Shown here: positions 53,326 through 64,000 of the stretch, piece after piece | How positions within the stretch are numbered: the first letter of the stretch is position 1 | How the letters are laid out: each line of letters opens with the position of its first letter | Assembly (NCBI GenBank): GCA_014871385.1 | Contig: CM026422.1 | Location: 9,075,374-9,139,373, forward strand | Reading direction: 5' to 3' | Source: Ceratodon purpureus | Lineage: Eukaryota > Streptophyta > Bryopsida > Pseudoditrichales > Ditrichaceae | Length of the DNA: 64,000 nucleotides | The notes under the pieces: generated by a model | Told to the model about the DNA's origin: nothing | Seen by the model: only the letters and a program-made list of their open reading frames with translations | Database searches by the model: none | Position numbers and translations under genes: made by a program

Positions 53326-54874
53326 TTACATTAATTTTCTTTTTTTGGATTCTTTTGGGTTATTTCCAAGCAAAGCATCCAATCTAGACCTAATTTCTAA
53401 GTTTGCAACTGAATCACTAATTTTTTGTAATTTACGCATGTGTTTTCTACATTGATTAAGAACAGCGACTTTTGTTGCGAGAGCACAACCCATTTGAATG
53501 AATCCCTTGTTCTTCAACGTGCCGTGTCTGACTTTGGCAAAATCGAGCATTAAAATTGTTCCATTTTAGGGCTTGATGTAAACTCCATAGTCTGGTAGAA
53601 CAAATTCACCACCCCTTCCTGTATGGTTGTTCTCCATTTCAGCATCTGTCATACACCATAATTTATAACTACTTTTTATAAACATAAGTAGATGCATGAA
53701 ATTTGAAGTTCTTACTTATTTTAGCTACTTATAAGATTGTATGCATTAAAAAATTTGTTTACCTTCATGAAACCAATATATAAATTCCATGCCTGAATCA
53801 TTGGGATCATTATGGGCATCTGTAAAGTAGTTTTTAGAATTCTCATTGTTGTAAACGGTGTACGTTCAATTCTTCCCCACTTCTGTGGAATCCACTTAGA
53901 TCGCATTCCCTCCAACGGTCTCAACCACAATTTAAAATCTACCTTCATATGCATCACCACTTTGGTGCAAAAACTTCCACTTCTTTTATGCATGAGAATA
54001 GCATCTGCCTTTTTTGCTTTGTTATTGCCTTTATTCTAAGCATATCTGGAAATAAGTATATGTAAATTTAGTCAATTAAAATTTAAAGAAATTTGAAATT
54101 TTGACTTCTGTTATAACGATTTTTATATGTGCTTATACATTACATTCCATTATTTTAAAAACAAACTACAAAACAGAGGTAACTCACATGCGTGGCTTGT
54201 GGAGAAGTTTGTCATGGTGCCAACCACACATGACCGTGTTCCCACCAGCCCTAGCTTTTCCTCTAGGCACAATTCCCCCTTCCTCATAAAGAAAATTTAG
54301 AGTTTTAAAACAGTCTTGTCTTTCTTCTATTGGAATATAATTGTGGCATAATATTCCAATGATTTCCTCCATGTCCATCATGACGCATGAGTTCAATAGT
54401 TCTTTGTATCTTGTGATGTCCAAGGTGCTAGAGGGCCGAGAATAAAAAGTGCAATTCATCACCTCATCGATTTGGTGAGGAATAGAAATGCCCTTTGCAC
54501 AAAAACTTTCTACAGAACTATGTTTATCCACAGGTTCATCATGCGTGTTTGAAAAAGATTCTGGCAACATTAAAAACAACTTCAAATTAGAGGCGATATC
54601 ATGATTGAAATCAATCACTACAGATGATTAAAACAAACACTATGGATGAGAAATATGGCATACAAATTCTGCAAGAATGGATTGTACGAAGCTTACTAGA
54701 AAGGACGTTTGAAGATGATGGTTGTTGTAAAGCAAGTTCCTTTGTTGACGACTTATGTAAATTCAGGTTCTTTCGATGTTTTTTTCCTTCAATATGTGCT
54801 TTCCAAGATGAATCACCAATGTGCTTTGTTCCACAGATGTCACATACTTTGTCAAATTTATGAGTTGGGGCCAT
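53326..54874 (-). pseudogene. Zinc-finger plus 2OG/Fe(II)-dioxygenase-like gene, decayed
   Basis: Read from 54874 down. Exon A (to ~54695) encodes a U1-type C2H2 finger (CDICGTKHIGDSSWKAHIEGKKH, C-x2-C-x12-H-x5-H). Exon B (~54561-54191) has no known domain (EEIIGILCHNYIPIEE, GNTVMCGWHHDK). Exon C (~54050-53767) leads into YFTDAHNDPNDSG, and exon D (~53640-53326) has NNHTGRGGEFVLPDYGV, ILMLDFAKVRHGT and a basic tail ending KKRKLM. The order H-x-D, GGEFVLPDYG, then RHGT about 55 residues on is that of the double-stranded beta-helix oxygenases, closest in my reading to the TET/JBP group. The family call is inference. At least two in-frame stops and one frame slip are present in C-D, so this copy is dead. 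It is not a usual CACTA gene. Confidence 0.5.
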
Positions 54875-56362
54875 CTCTTTGAAAACTGAAACGGAACAAC
54901 AAAAATAAAAGTTGAATTCAAGTGAATTCAAAATCTTTGGAGATAAAGCAAAGTTAATTTTCAACTACTAAGCAATCTCAAAGAGCCATATTTCACTCAA
55001 TACTTGGACCTAGTAATACAGCACCGTTGCATAACATCACATTGCAAGAATTAATTTCAAATAACATAACATTGCAAGAACTAATTTACTCCTTATTTTT
55101 TTAATTTGGTTTTATAATTTTCAAATTCTATACTTCATATTCCAAAGATTAGTTTTGAGCAAACCTGCTAAGCTGCTACAAAATTATGCTTTAAATTAAA
55201 AATTTCAATTTGAGAAGCTGCTAAAGTATGAAGCTGTAAAGTATTAATTTCAAGCTCAGAAGCTGCAATGATGCTAAGATCTGAGTTTTGTCAACAATAT
55301 ATAAGGTTTGAAAGAATGTCATGCACAGCGGTTCGGAGAGCCACAGCTCTTCAAATCGTCATAGTTTTGAAAGTCCACGACTTTCAAGTATTTTTATTTG
55401 GAGAGTCACGACTTTCACAAAAGTTTTGAAGAGCTGTGGCTCTCCGAACCGCTGTGCATGACATTCTTTCAAACCTTATATATTGTTGACAAAACTCAGA
55501 TCTTAGCATCATTGCAGCTTCTGAGCTTGAAATTAATACTTTACAGCTTCATACTTTAGCAGCTTCTCAAATTGAAATTTTTAATTTAAAGCATAATTTT
55601 GTAGCAGCTTAGCAGGTTTGCTCAAAACTAATCTTTGGAATATGAAGTATAGAATTTGAAAATTATAAAACCAAATTAAAAAAATAAGGAGTAAATTAGT
55701 TCTTGCAATGTTATGTTATTTGAAATTAATTCTTGCAATGTGATGTTATGCAACGGTGCTGTATTACTAGGTCCAAGTATTGAGTGAAATATGGCTCTTT
55801 GAGATTGCTTAGTAGTTGAAAATTAACTTTGCTTTATCTCCAAAGATTTTGAATTCACTTGAATTCAACTTTTATTTTTGTTGTTCCGTTTCAGTTTTCA
55901 AAGAGATGGCCCCAACTCATAAATTTGACAAAGTATGTGACATCTGTGGAACAAAGCACATTGGTGATTCATCTTGGAAAGCACATATTGAAGGAAAAAA
56001 ACATCGAAAGAACCTGAATTTACATAAGTCGTCAACAAAGGAACTTGCTTTACAACAACCATCATCTTCAAACGTCCTTTCTAGTAAGCTTCGTACAATC
56101 CATTCTTGCAGAATTTGTATGCCATATTTCTCATCCATAGTGTTTGTTTTAATCATCTGTAGTGATTGATTTCAATCATGATATCGCCTCTAATTTGAAG
56201 TTGTTTTTAATGTTGCCAGAATCTTTTTCAAACACGCATGATGAACCTGTGGATAAACATAGTTCTGTAGAAAGTTTTTGTGCAAAGGGCATTTCTATTC
56301 CTCACCAAATCGATGAGGTGATGAATTGCACTTTTTATTCTCGACCTTTAGCACCTTGGACA
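54417..56362. repeat. 0.94-kb-arm palindrome
   Basis: Left arm 54417-55355 and right arm 55425-56362 are inverse copies around a ~69-bp spacer centred at 55390. The arms appear identical by eye (both encode the same 117-residue frame and the same following segment) except for a few changes and one indel in the last ~20 bp at the outer edge (gccctctag versus acctttag). The spacer itself has a weaker partial inverted repeat (aagtcgtgac / gtccacgactt). Confidence 0.9.
55907..56362 (+). pseudogene. Duplicated 5' part of the zinc-finger/oxygenase-like gene
   Basis: The right palindrome arm repeats exon A (ATG at 55907) and the start of exon B on the plus strand. The copy stops at the arm edge, just after the NCTFYSR codons, and is followed directly by TnpA-like sequence in the same orientation. 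It could supply a promoter or a first exon to the downstream gene, which otherwise lacks a clear start. Confidence 0.6.
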
Positions 56363-58827
56363 CTTCTGCGATAAAGAGCCTGATGTCTTTCTATGTCGAC
56401 CCTGCACAGATACATTATGAGGACAACGACCATCAATTCGTCAAGGTAGAGAGCGGTGTCCGTGATGCTTTTGATTTTGACCCTCCACTGAAGGATGGTT
56501 CGTTTCCAAATTATATGAGGAGGAGAGTAGAGAAAACCAGGTCCGAGTTTCGTAAGTTCCATGACGAAAGGGGAGAGAAACATCCCGACTGCCTTGACAA
56601 CAGGTATCCGGCTCTTCTAGCATGGTGGACAAGTCCAGCAGGTAGCAACACAGCCCAGAGGTGCAGAGAAATGAATACAAGCCGGGCTGCGCATCGTGAA
56701 GCTATGAGAGTTGGGGCAATCCATCCTCAGCAGCAAGTTCCGCTTGGGCTGCCATCGACCAGTGCGGTACGTCAAGCTCATTGGGACTCATTGAAATGTG
56801 TCTACATCAATTTTATTTTTTATTATTTCTTATATATAACTGCTTATTGGAATCCGCAAGTAGATACACAGTGGATCAGTAAACATTCTCGCAATTTTTT
56901 ATCTTGTTGCTGTTGTATTCATAGGGACCCTCGATCAAACCTTCTTCGAATGCCAATGGAAATACAACTCACCTGGAAGACGCCAATGTGGAGATTGCGG
57001 ATGCAGCTGCAGAACCTCCTCAGGATGCAGTGATCATGAACATGTTGTCGCGGAGAACTGAGGTCCTCACATCTAAAAAGGTGTACAATCTATATTTATA
57101 TTATATGTTAAATTTTTTATTCTTTTCATGCATACACTATTCTCATGAAGATGTTGATTTGTATAAGTTTCCAGCCATCCAAAATTAAAGAGGACAAGCA
57201 TCATATGTACTGCGGGAGCTGACATCATTTAATGATTCTAGGATGTGGTAAGTAATGCGGAAACAAGTGAAGAACATGCAGACATGTCACAAAAGCCAAC
57301 ACCGGAGAGAGGAGTGCCAGACTCTTGGAGACGATCTCTTTCAGATATTTCAAAGCCTACAAGAAAGAAAGGACCTTCCAGAAATCCTAAATCAGTTCAA
57401 AAACATGTTGAACGACGACACACAGAATCCCGGCCCCTCAAATAGTGTGGACAATAACAGTGCTGACTCTCTGGGTCCTAATCACATGGTTTCCCAACGC
57501 GATACAGTTGGATGCTCTCGATTAAAAAGGACTAATACTCTTGACTCTTTGATGGATCAGGACATTGAGAAGGTGTTGCAAAGGAATGATGGTGGTGTTC
57601 CCGCAACTACGGCGTGGTCCACACAAATCCTACATAAGGAGAACATTTCTCCACTAGTTATTGACACCGACTCAAATCCAATTATAGATATCTCCAAGCA
57701 AAAAAAAAAAAAAAAAAACATCAAAGAAGTAGAAGGTAAGTGGGCCTACTCAAAAATCAGCAATTGACTTGTCTTAAGATGCGTGATTGCTGAACCATAC
57801 TTTGTGGGATACTTACAAGATAATAACATGATAACCAAATTCAAATGTCTGCTGGGGTAGGTAATGGACAAGCGCGGCGAGTTCTAATGACAGTAATATC
57901 CTAGGTCAAATTTATTGTATGCGACGTACTTGAATCATAACACTTTCATTATCTAAAATATTCTACTTACGTCGATGTGCATGAACTAACGATGGTGACG
58001 ATGAAATATACAAAAACTATGAAACTTGGGTGTGGAAACATTTCTATCCACCTCTCCAGCCGAGTCTAATGTTTTGACTTTAGCTTACTATGTGTTGCAG
58101 ATAGGCATGCTAAAAGAAGAAAATCTTCAGCTTCACGAGATGTTGAGCACCGTGTAAGCCCGGAAGAATCTGACGGTGCTGTTGAGTTTCATGTTTTTGT
58201 TACTTCACAGTCGATGTAGGGAGAAAGGGGTACTGTCACTTCATACAGCGATGACGGTCAGGTGGTATTATCAGATTCTACGAACAAAATTCCCACAAAG
58301 AATATTGCCGACGCAAGTACTTCATTGAAATGCAAGAGCAGATTTGATGAGCACCAACCTCCAAAAGGCTTGACTCCACAGGGAGATCAGGTAATTACCC
58401 GTTGCATGATGATATTTCATTGGTTCAACTTATTAGAGAAGGAATAAACTGATAGTGCTCTGTTTTTAATATCCAAAAAAAATATCCGGTTAGAATCAAC
58501 AAAGATGTCTGGGTTCTTCATCCTACTCGAAGTGGTAATCCTGTGGCACTGGGAAGAACTGGATACAGCTTCAAAACAGCTAAACCCAGGCTCCAATCCT
58601 CACCGTGGCGTGCATTGAATTGGGAGCAAGGTATGCAGCTTATAGAGATTCTAAAGGTGTTTCAGCCGGGAGTGAAAGTAATGCACCCATCAAGACAACC
58701 AAACAAGGCGGTCAAATTCCTCGACGACGTCAAGAGCGCTGAGCTTAGTCAAGACGCCATGGTGATGTGGGGATCAGAGTATGTAGTGGAGGTGTCGAAA
58801 AAACCTCCCAGGACGAAAATCAAGTGA
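56363..58827 (+). CDS. TnpA / Transposase_24-like CACTA gene, incomplete 5' end
   Basis: A multi-exon gene inside the CACTA element. 56363-56766 encodes YMRRRVEKTRSEFRKFHDER, then RYPALLAWWTSPAGSNTAQR and REMNTSRAAHREAMR. The W-x-sp...nk-nR spacing resembles the plant Transposase_24 (Ptta/En/Spm) domain, which binds subterminal repeats. The donor is GCG|GTACGT. The next exon, 56925-57080 (PSIKPSSNANGNTTHLEDAN ... SRRTEVLTSKK), joins in phase. 57240-57735 continues with an amphipathic stretch (QIFQSLQERKDLPEILNQF) and a poly-Lys/poly-A run. Later exons lie at about 58100-58220, 58220-58389 and 58490-58827, the last with PWRALNWEQGMQLIEILKVF and the end KKPPRTKIK. The 5' end is replaced by the palindrome arm. 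Frame choice at 57240-57440 is uncertain because two frames are open. It may be a pseudogene. Confidence 0.5.
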
Positions 58828-60108
58828 TCTACTCCGATGTTCTCCGGTCCTACAGGTGAAACAAATGGTAAGCTTAATCGGAACTTCTTTTTATGTCTTG
58901 TGCAAAATCGGGATCTGATATGTGAGGATACAAATATTCATTCTGGGATTTTGCTTCCGAAGTTAAATAGGTGGCTTTAGAAGGGAAATCGATGTTTCCC
59001 ACGGTTGAAGGCCTGTATTGGATGTTGCAAGAAACCCTTGATAAGGAATCTGACCATCACTCATACCATAAAATCATTACTACCGTAATGTTGTCAAAGT
59101 AGAGTAACTATGATGATTCTTTATGTTTTCCATCCCAATTTATGTTCACCATGGTTAACTCTCTTCGCCGATGCAGGTCCTTTTCACAGAAAGCGACTTT
59201 GCCTTTGACACACATGACGGAAGAAATTATCAAAATCCAGTATAGTTACTGACTGTTTGTTACACTATCATGTGCAGATGTGATAAACGAACGTTTTTAT
59301 TACTGAAGGTTTCATCTATTCACTGGTGGACGAATATGGACTGAGTAAAGCAGCTTCATTGGTGACCACATAAGTAAAATACCTCGATCCTCGTCTCTTT
59401 CCATATTCATTTTGTTTACTCGTCATCGTGTTCTAAGATAGAGACTCTCCTTTATCGACATAACAGTGCAGTTTAAAGGAGGATCTTAGCTTATGTTTGT
59501 TTCAATTGTTATCAGTACAAGGACTCTTCTTATGTACTGTATTTTGCGTTATAGTTAGTTAATATACTTTCAGATGACGGCGTTCTACATCGCCACAGCA
59601 TTGTACAAAATATTATCGGATAATATAATTTTGTACCCGCGGATCCCGCATATTACAAAACTATTATATATTGCGTACTCTATTTGCCAATTACTGTGAC
59701 CTCTCGCTTTATTAGAGTTTTATCGGAATGTACCAGAAACCTTCCATAACAGGTGGCAAGCTTGCAAATGATTCACAAACGGATCACCAACCAATTATCA
59801 GACAACATGTGTCAAGTTCAAGAACCAACTCCACGAAGCCTGGCACCGGCTCCAGGGAGATGATATCACATAACACCACCTGTCGTGCACAAAAACGGAC
59901 CGACGTTTTCTCTCCCGCTCTGAGACAAAGGGAGGAAACCACACTTGGCAATCCGAGGTCAGTACTCGGGATTTACAGTAACTCCGAGACGAGGGGACGG
60001 TAAATCAAGAATCGCATTTACTTGTGACGAAAGGGGGTGACTTGGGGAGGCAGTTCCTGGGAGTCGGAGCCCCAGCTCCCCGACCAACCCCCACTTCTAC
60101 TAGTGGTA

Positions 60109-60900
60109 TTTCAAACAATCTAAAGTTATCTCTCCTTTATACAATTAAATAGCTAGTTTAACTTGACGTTTAAGAGCTCTAGCAAAATGAATTTTATTGT
60201 ACATGGTAGTGGTCCGAGGTAAAAATCTTGGACTTCTTAAGCGTGAAAGCTTTGAAGACTGTTCACTCTTTATCTGTTTCATAATTGATTTTCTACTTCA
60301 GGGTAGAAATGATGATGATGAAATTTTTTGCAGAGTTGTTTGAATGATGATGAGGTGTTTGATGAAATGGTGTTCTGCACCTATCTACAGTTGTTGATTG
60401 TAAACACGTCAGACTCCAGCCTCCGGCTTCCAGGTGGTCACTCGAAACCGATGTTCTTGTACCAAAATGATTGATGACGAAGGCAAATGAATTAAGCCTT
60501 TGGGGCCTTCGTTGTGGACTTAGCCAGATTTAGAGAAATGGTTTGAAATCATGTGGTGACGTAATTTTAATTCTAGAATCAAAGTTCTAGAATCAAAGAC
60601 TGCATGTAACATTTCTTGTAGATTGCATGTACGTACGAGGAATATGGACTCATTTGAAACCCACTGCGTTACTTGCCAACGATGCGTAGAACCACAAATT
60701 ACTGGGTTCAGCAGCGAGGCCTATTGAAGGTTTAATCGACGTGAATATTTACAACTTCAAATGTTGAGCTACTGTGAAGAACACAAAATCAGAGCGGATA
60801 CACATCCAAAGAACTTCCATATTTCTCGCATTTCCTGAACTCGGCAACATAAGAGATATATGCTCCGAAACTATTGAATTACTCTCTACTAACCTAGATC
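60109..60900. other. Intergenic / 3' UTR of the P58IPK gene
   Basis: AT-rich. The right part should hold the 3' UTR. No gene seen. Confidence 0.45.
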
Positions 60901-63900
60901 CTAAAAGTGAAAGCCGCCCCCAGGAAAGCCTCCTTCAAATTGAAAAGAGAATGTTTGGCCACCTCCATGAAATCCTTGATGAAAACCTTGACCACCTCCA
61001 TGCTGCTCCTCCAAGTCTTCACCCCTATCATACCTTTCTCTCTTCTCTTCATCCCCTAGCACCTGAAACAACGCCCAATCCAATGTAAGTGCTAACTGAA
61101 GGACTCGGTAACAAATCAATGGAGTAGAACCCAAATGTAACAAATACTACTTATAATGGAAAGACGAATCTTGTGACGCCCAATCACAAAAAGCATCCTG
61201 ATAGTACAACCGTGGAAGATAAAAAATAGTTTCTCGTAACCACCTAAGATTTGACGCCAAACAAATAAAAGAAAGAAATTATTTCTAGGACTAAAAAAGA
61301 GAGCGTTCAAAACAAACGTTTCCATCAATTCCTCCTTTCCTACGTAAGAAACATTACTCGTGACTATCTCACTTTCTCATATTAAAGCCAGAGCATAGGA
61401 CTAGAGTCTATTCCAAAATCGCAGCTAAAAGTCCACTAAGAGTCCAGATTAATCTTGGCCACAGAAAATAAACGTCCACATGAAGTTAACCTCAGGGGAA
61501 TACTCGACCTGAATCCAAAGGCAGACCAAGACAATCACTAAACAGAGGAACCTCCCACAGCAGTATTAAAAAAAACCTCAAACCCAGGTACTAATGAACA
61601 CAGGCATTCAGCCAAGCGTAATACAAATGCATACACATACTAAAGTAGATACACAAATGCAATGCATTAATTAAATGAAAAGGAAAGGGAAACAATTCAC
61701 CTCATAAGCCTCGGCAACTTCACGGAACTTATCTTCCGCCGCCTCCTTGTTATCTTGATTCTTGTCAGGATGCCATTGAAGTGCAAGTCTTTTGTAAGCT
61801 TTTTTAATCTCTAATGCTGATGCTGTATTTGATAAGCCTAAGACTTTGTACCAATCCTTACGCTTGCTCAGTTTCAAAGCGTGTTCAGCCCTCTGAAGCC
61901 CCTCCCTAAGATCATGGTCCTGCAGAAGCCCAAAGTGTACATCAGTCGAGATTCAAAATATAACCTGGTAATGTCTTGATTTTGAGAACAGTTAAGGGTT
62001 ACTCTCTGCTTTCACAGCTAATAGAGCAAATCTCAACAGATACTGGAAGGCAAACTCTCCAAAATCCTTCTGGTTATTAATTGGACACGTAACATCGATT
62101 ACTCAAACTGTTCACAACTTGACTGCTACAACTTGGTTTCGAGTTTCAAAGTAAGATTACAATAACAAACCTGTGGATTTTGCTGAATAGCAGCCTTGAA
62201 ATCAGCCACTGCTCCTTCCCAGTCCTCTACAAGTAACTTTGCCTCCGCCCTCTGCATGAAGACGACCAGATTGTCAGGATCTTTGATAATGCAAGCGTAC
62301 CCGAATATGTCTACAAGAACTTTGAGTTCCCTGAACAGGATCCTGACGTGTGCAGGAAAATTCTACTTGCAGCCACACAACCTAAACTGTCTTCACCCTA
62401 CAATTGTGACTCCTTCATGATATTTAACATGCCATGTAACTCCAGGGTACAGTCAATTAACCAATGATGTATTTAACATCAGCACTTCAAATGAGATTCC
62501 TGTCATAGTAGTGTTAAGTACCTGCTCTAAGGCATCGAGAGAAGCACCATCCATTTCCAAAACTAGAGAACAACGCATCACAGCATCCTTCCCACGTCCA
62601 AGTTGCACCAGTGCCTTGCAAAGACCCATATTAAGCTTGATGTTGTGAAGCTCATGATCTGGGACGATCTCCAGAGCTGCTAGGTAGGCTTCAACTGCAG
62701 TGCGGAACTTACTCTTTTCCAATGCTTCATCAGCCTGCAGATTACACAACCAGTTCATCAATTACTAGCTTTCCGTCGCAATCTATGAATTAGAGTCTGA
62801 AAAGGGAATTTGCAAACGTAGTAGCAGAGCTCATTGGATGACATGAAGCAGTTTCTGAGCACAAACCAAGATTGTCGATCAGCCTAATCAACCAAATTTG
62901 ATATCGCAATTTAAAGGAAGCGTCACTTACAGCCTTGGTCTTTCTAAGCAGCATTTTCAACTTGAAATACTGCTTTTTGAGTTCTCCATGTTCAGGGTCC
63001 AATCGAAGACCTGACTGATAATGCCTGAACAAGGACACAAGAATAGCAGGGTAAGTGATAGAACAGGGCTATAAAAATCAAAAAACATCCTCGAGTCAGC
63101 TGAGTTGTCACTGATACACAAGGATAAGAAAGCGTGAAGAAAAATAACAATACCTGAGAGCGACATCATGGTCGGCAAGATAGAAATATGCGTTCCCACG
63201 AACAAGTAAAGCGTCCAGGTCACTATCATCCAATTTAAGCACACGCCCTGCCTCAGCTACTGCATCACTGTAATCTTTCTTCTTTAAAGCCAATTTGGCT
63301 TTCAACAGACGTGCCTGCGGAGAGCCAAGTCCGAAAATTGGGAATCGATCAGACAGATCACTACGAGTAATTTTCCAGGGCTAAGTTCATAGTCAGTAAA
63401 GCAGTTTCAAAACTTCGCTGTTCAAAATTAGTCTTAGTAGATAAACAAGTTGCCGTACTCCGAAACTTAAGCGCTATTCAACTGGATGCCAACGTTCTAG
63501 ACACCACCTTCGCTGCACAATATAATATAGAGCCAGGAACAGAGATGAGATATACCTGAGCACACTCTGAAGATACGTCCAAAACTTTCTCCAAGGCCTC
63601 TGCAGCCTGATCGAATTCCTCCGCATCAAATCGTGCAATCGCCTGTTCTAGTAAAGCTCCTGCATGAGCCGACTGCTCAAGCTCTTTTCGCCCATTTGTG
63701 TGCCCAGGCTTGAGCTCTAAAACCTTCTGAAAATCTTGGTTTGCTTCCTTAAATCTGCAGTCATCACCACTTGTCAGATTTCAAAGCATGGTTTTCAAGA
63801 TATCGCAGCCGCTTTGGAACAGAAAAAATCAAATCCATGAAACAATCACAATGGTCAAATGCAGCAACAGTTCATACCGGCACATTTGACGCAAGAGCCG

Positions 63901-64000
63901 CCCTCTGTTCAAGTAACCTTGAAAGAATGATGGATCCACAGACAGCGCCCGATCCAGGTCGGCCAAAGCCTCCCGGTATTTTCGCTGCTGTAGGTAGACA
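60901..64000 (-). CDS. P58IPK: DnaJ/TPR co-chaperone P58IPK (DNAJC3 type), 5' end outside window
   Basis: ER-luminal HSP40 co-chaperone of BiP in the unfolded-protein response. Exons visible: beyond 64000-63878, 63754-63556, 63314-63154, 63024-62931, 62734-62522, 62251-62171, 61919-61701 and 61062-60901, all GT-AG and in phase. TPR helices run through the first six ([79 protein letters not shown]). The seventh carries the J domain ([26 protein letters not shown] with the HPD motif). The last exon ends it ([12 protein letters not shown]) and gives a Gly/Phe-rich tail ending [10 protein letters not shown], as in plant P58IPK. The signal peptide and first TPRs lie beyond the right edge. It looks intact. 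Confidence 0.94.

Larger units (their letters stand above)
51562..60105 (+). mobile_element. CACTA (En/Spm) transposon, 8.54 kb
   Basis: Starts CACTACTACAAATG and ends with the inverse of CACTAGTAGAAGTG. A 3-bp GTA duplication flanks it (51559-51561 and 60106-60108), the hallmark of CACTA elements. Both subterminal regions carry copies of a tcctgggag/ctcctagga motif (51581, 51703, 60055), as expected for TnpA binding sites. The interior holds a TnpA-like gene (+), a decayed zinc-finger/oxygenase-like gene (-) and a large palindrome. No TnpD (Transposase_21) catalytic gene was seen, so it is probably non-autonomous. Confidence 0.85.

Noticed and set aside
54611-54964. A full 117-residue protein ending in SSIVFVLIICSD, present twice
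   Set aside because: The real exon ends at a GTAAGC donor after about 60 residues from the ATG. The hydrophobic end is intron read-through. It is present twice because of the palindrome.

Overview
The window looks like nuclear DNA of a land plant, most likely a moss. It holds intron-rich plant genes (BREVIS RADIX, OEP7, FREE1, class I small heat-shock protein, a TIR-NBS-LRR receptor, P58IPK) whose proteins are close to, but clearly diverged from, the flowering-plant forms. They are separated by long AT-rich stretches filled with DNA transposons. The species cannot be fixed from the sequence alone. All exon models were built by eye from reading frame, splice signals and remembered family sequences. 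They are phase-consistent unless stated.

Layout. 859-4593 (-): intact nine-exon gene for the 24-kDa Fe-S subunit of mitochondrial complex I. 6114-6578 (-): heat-shock protein with a heat-shock-element promoter at 7130-7415. 7627-8668: MULE-like element. 10106-12993 (-): BREVIS RADIX-type gene. 14-22 kb: gene-poor, with TTAA-flanked miniature elements. 22755-23024 (+): OEP7-like chloroplast outer-envelope protein. 24537-28146 (-): nine-exon FREE1/FYVE1 ESCRT gene, divergent from LSM5 at 30170-31016 (+). 33049-33603 (-): single-exon secreted protein of fungal HsbA type. 34.9-38.2 kb: two more miniature elements. 39172-43438: decayed pogo-like transposon with TIRs and TA target duplication. 43952-48958 (-): five-exon TIR-NBS-LRR immune receptor. 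51562-60105: an 8.5-kb CACTA (En/Spm) element with GTA target duplication. 60901 to beyond the right edge (-): DnaJ/TPR co-chaperone P58IPK.

The most unusual region is the CACTA element. Beside a TnpA/Transposase_24-like gene it carries a decayed opposite-strand gene that starts with a U1-type zinc finger and ends in what reads like a 2-oxoglutarate/Fe(II) dioxygenase of the TET/JBP type. A 0.94-kb near-perfect palindrome has duplicated the first exons of that gene. The intronless fungal-like HsbA gene is a second candidate for foreign origin.

The host genes do not form one pathway. They are ordinary housekeeping (complex I, LSm5, FREE1, P58IPK), stress or defence (sHSP, TNL), plastid envelope (OEP7) and growth (BRX) genes in a transposon-rich neighbourhood.
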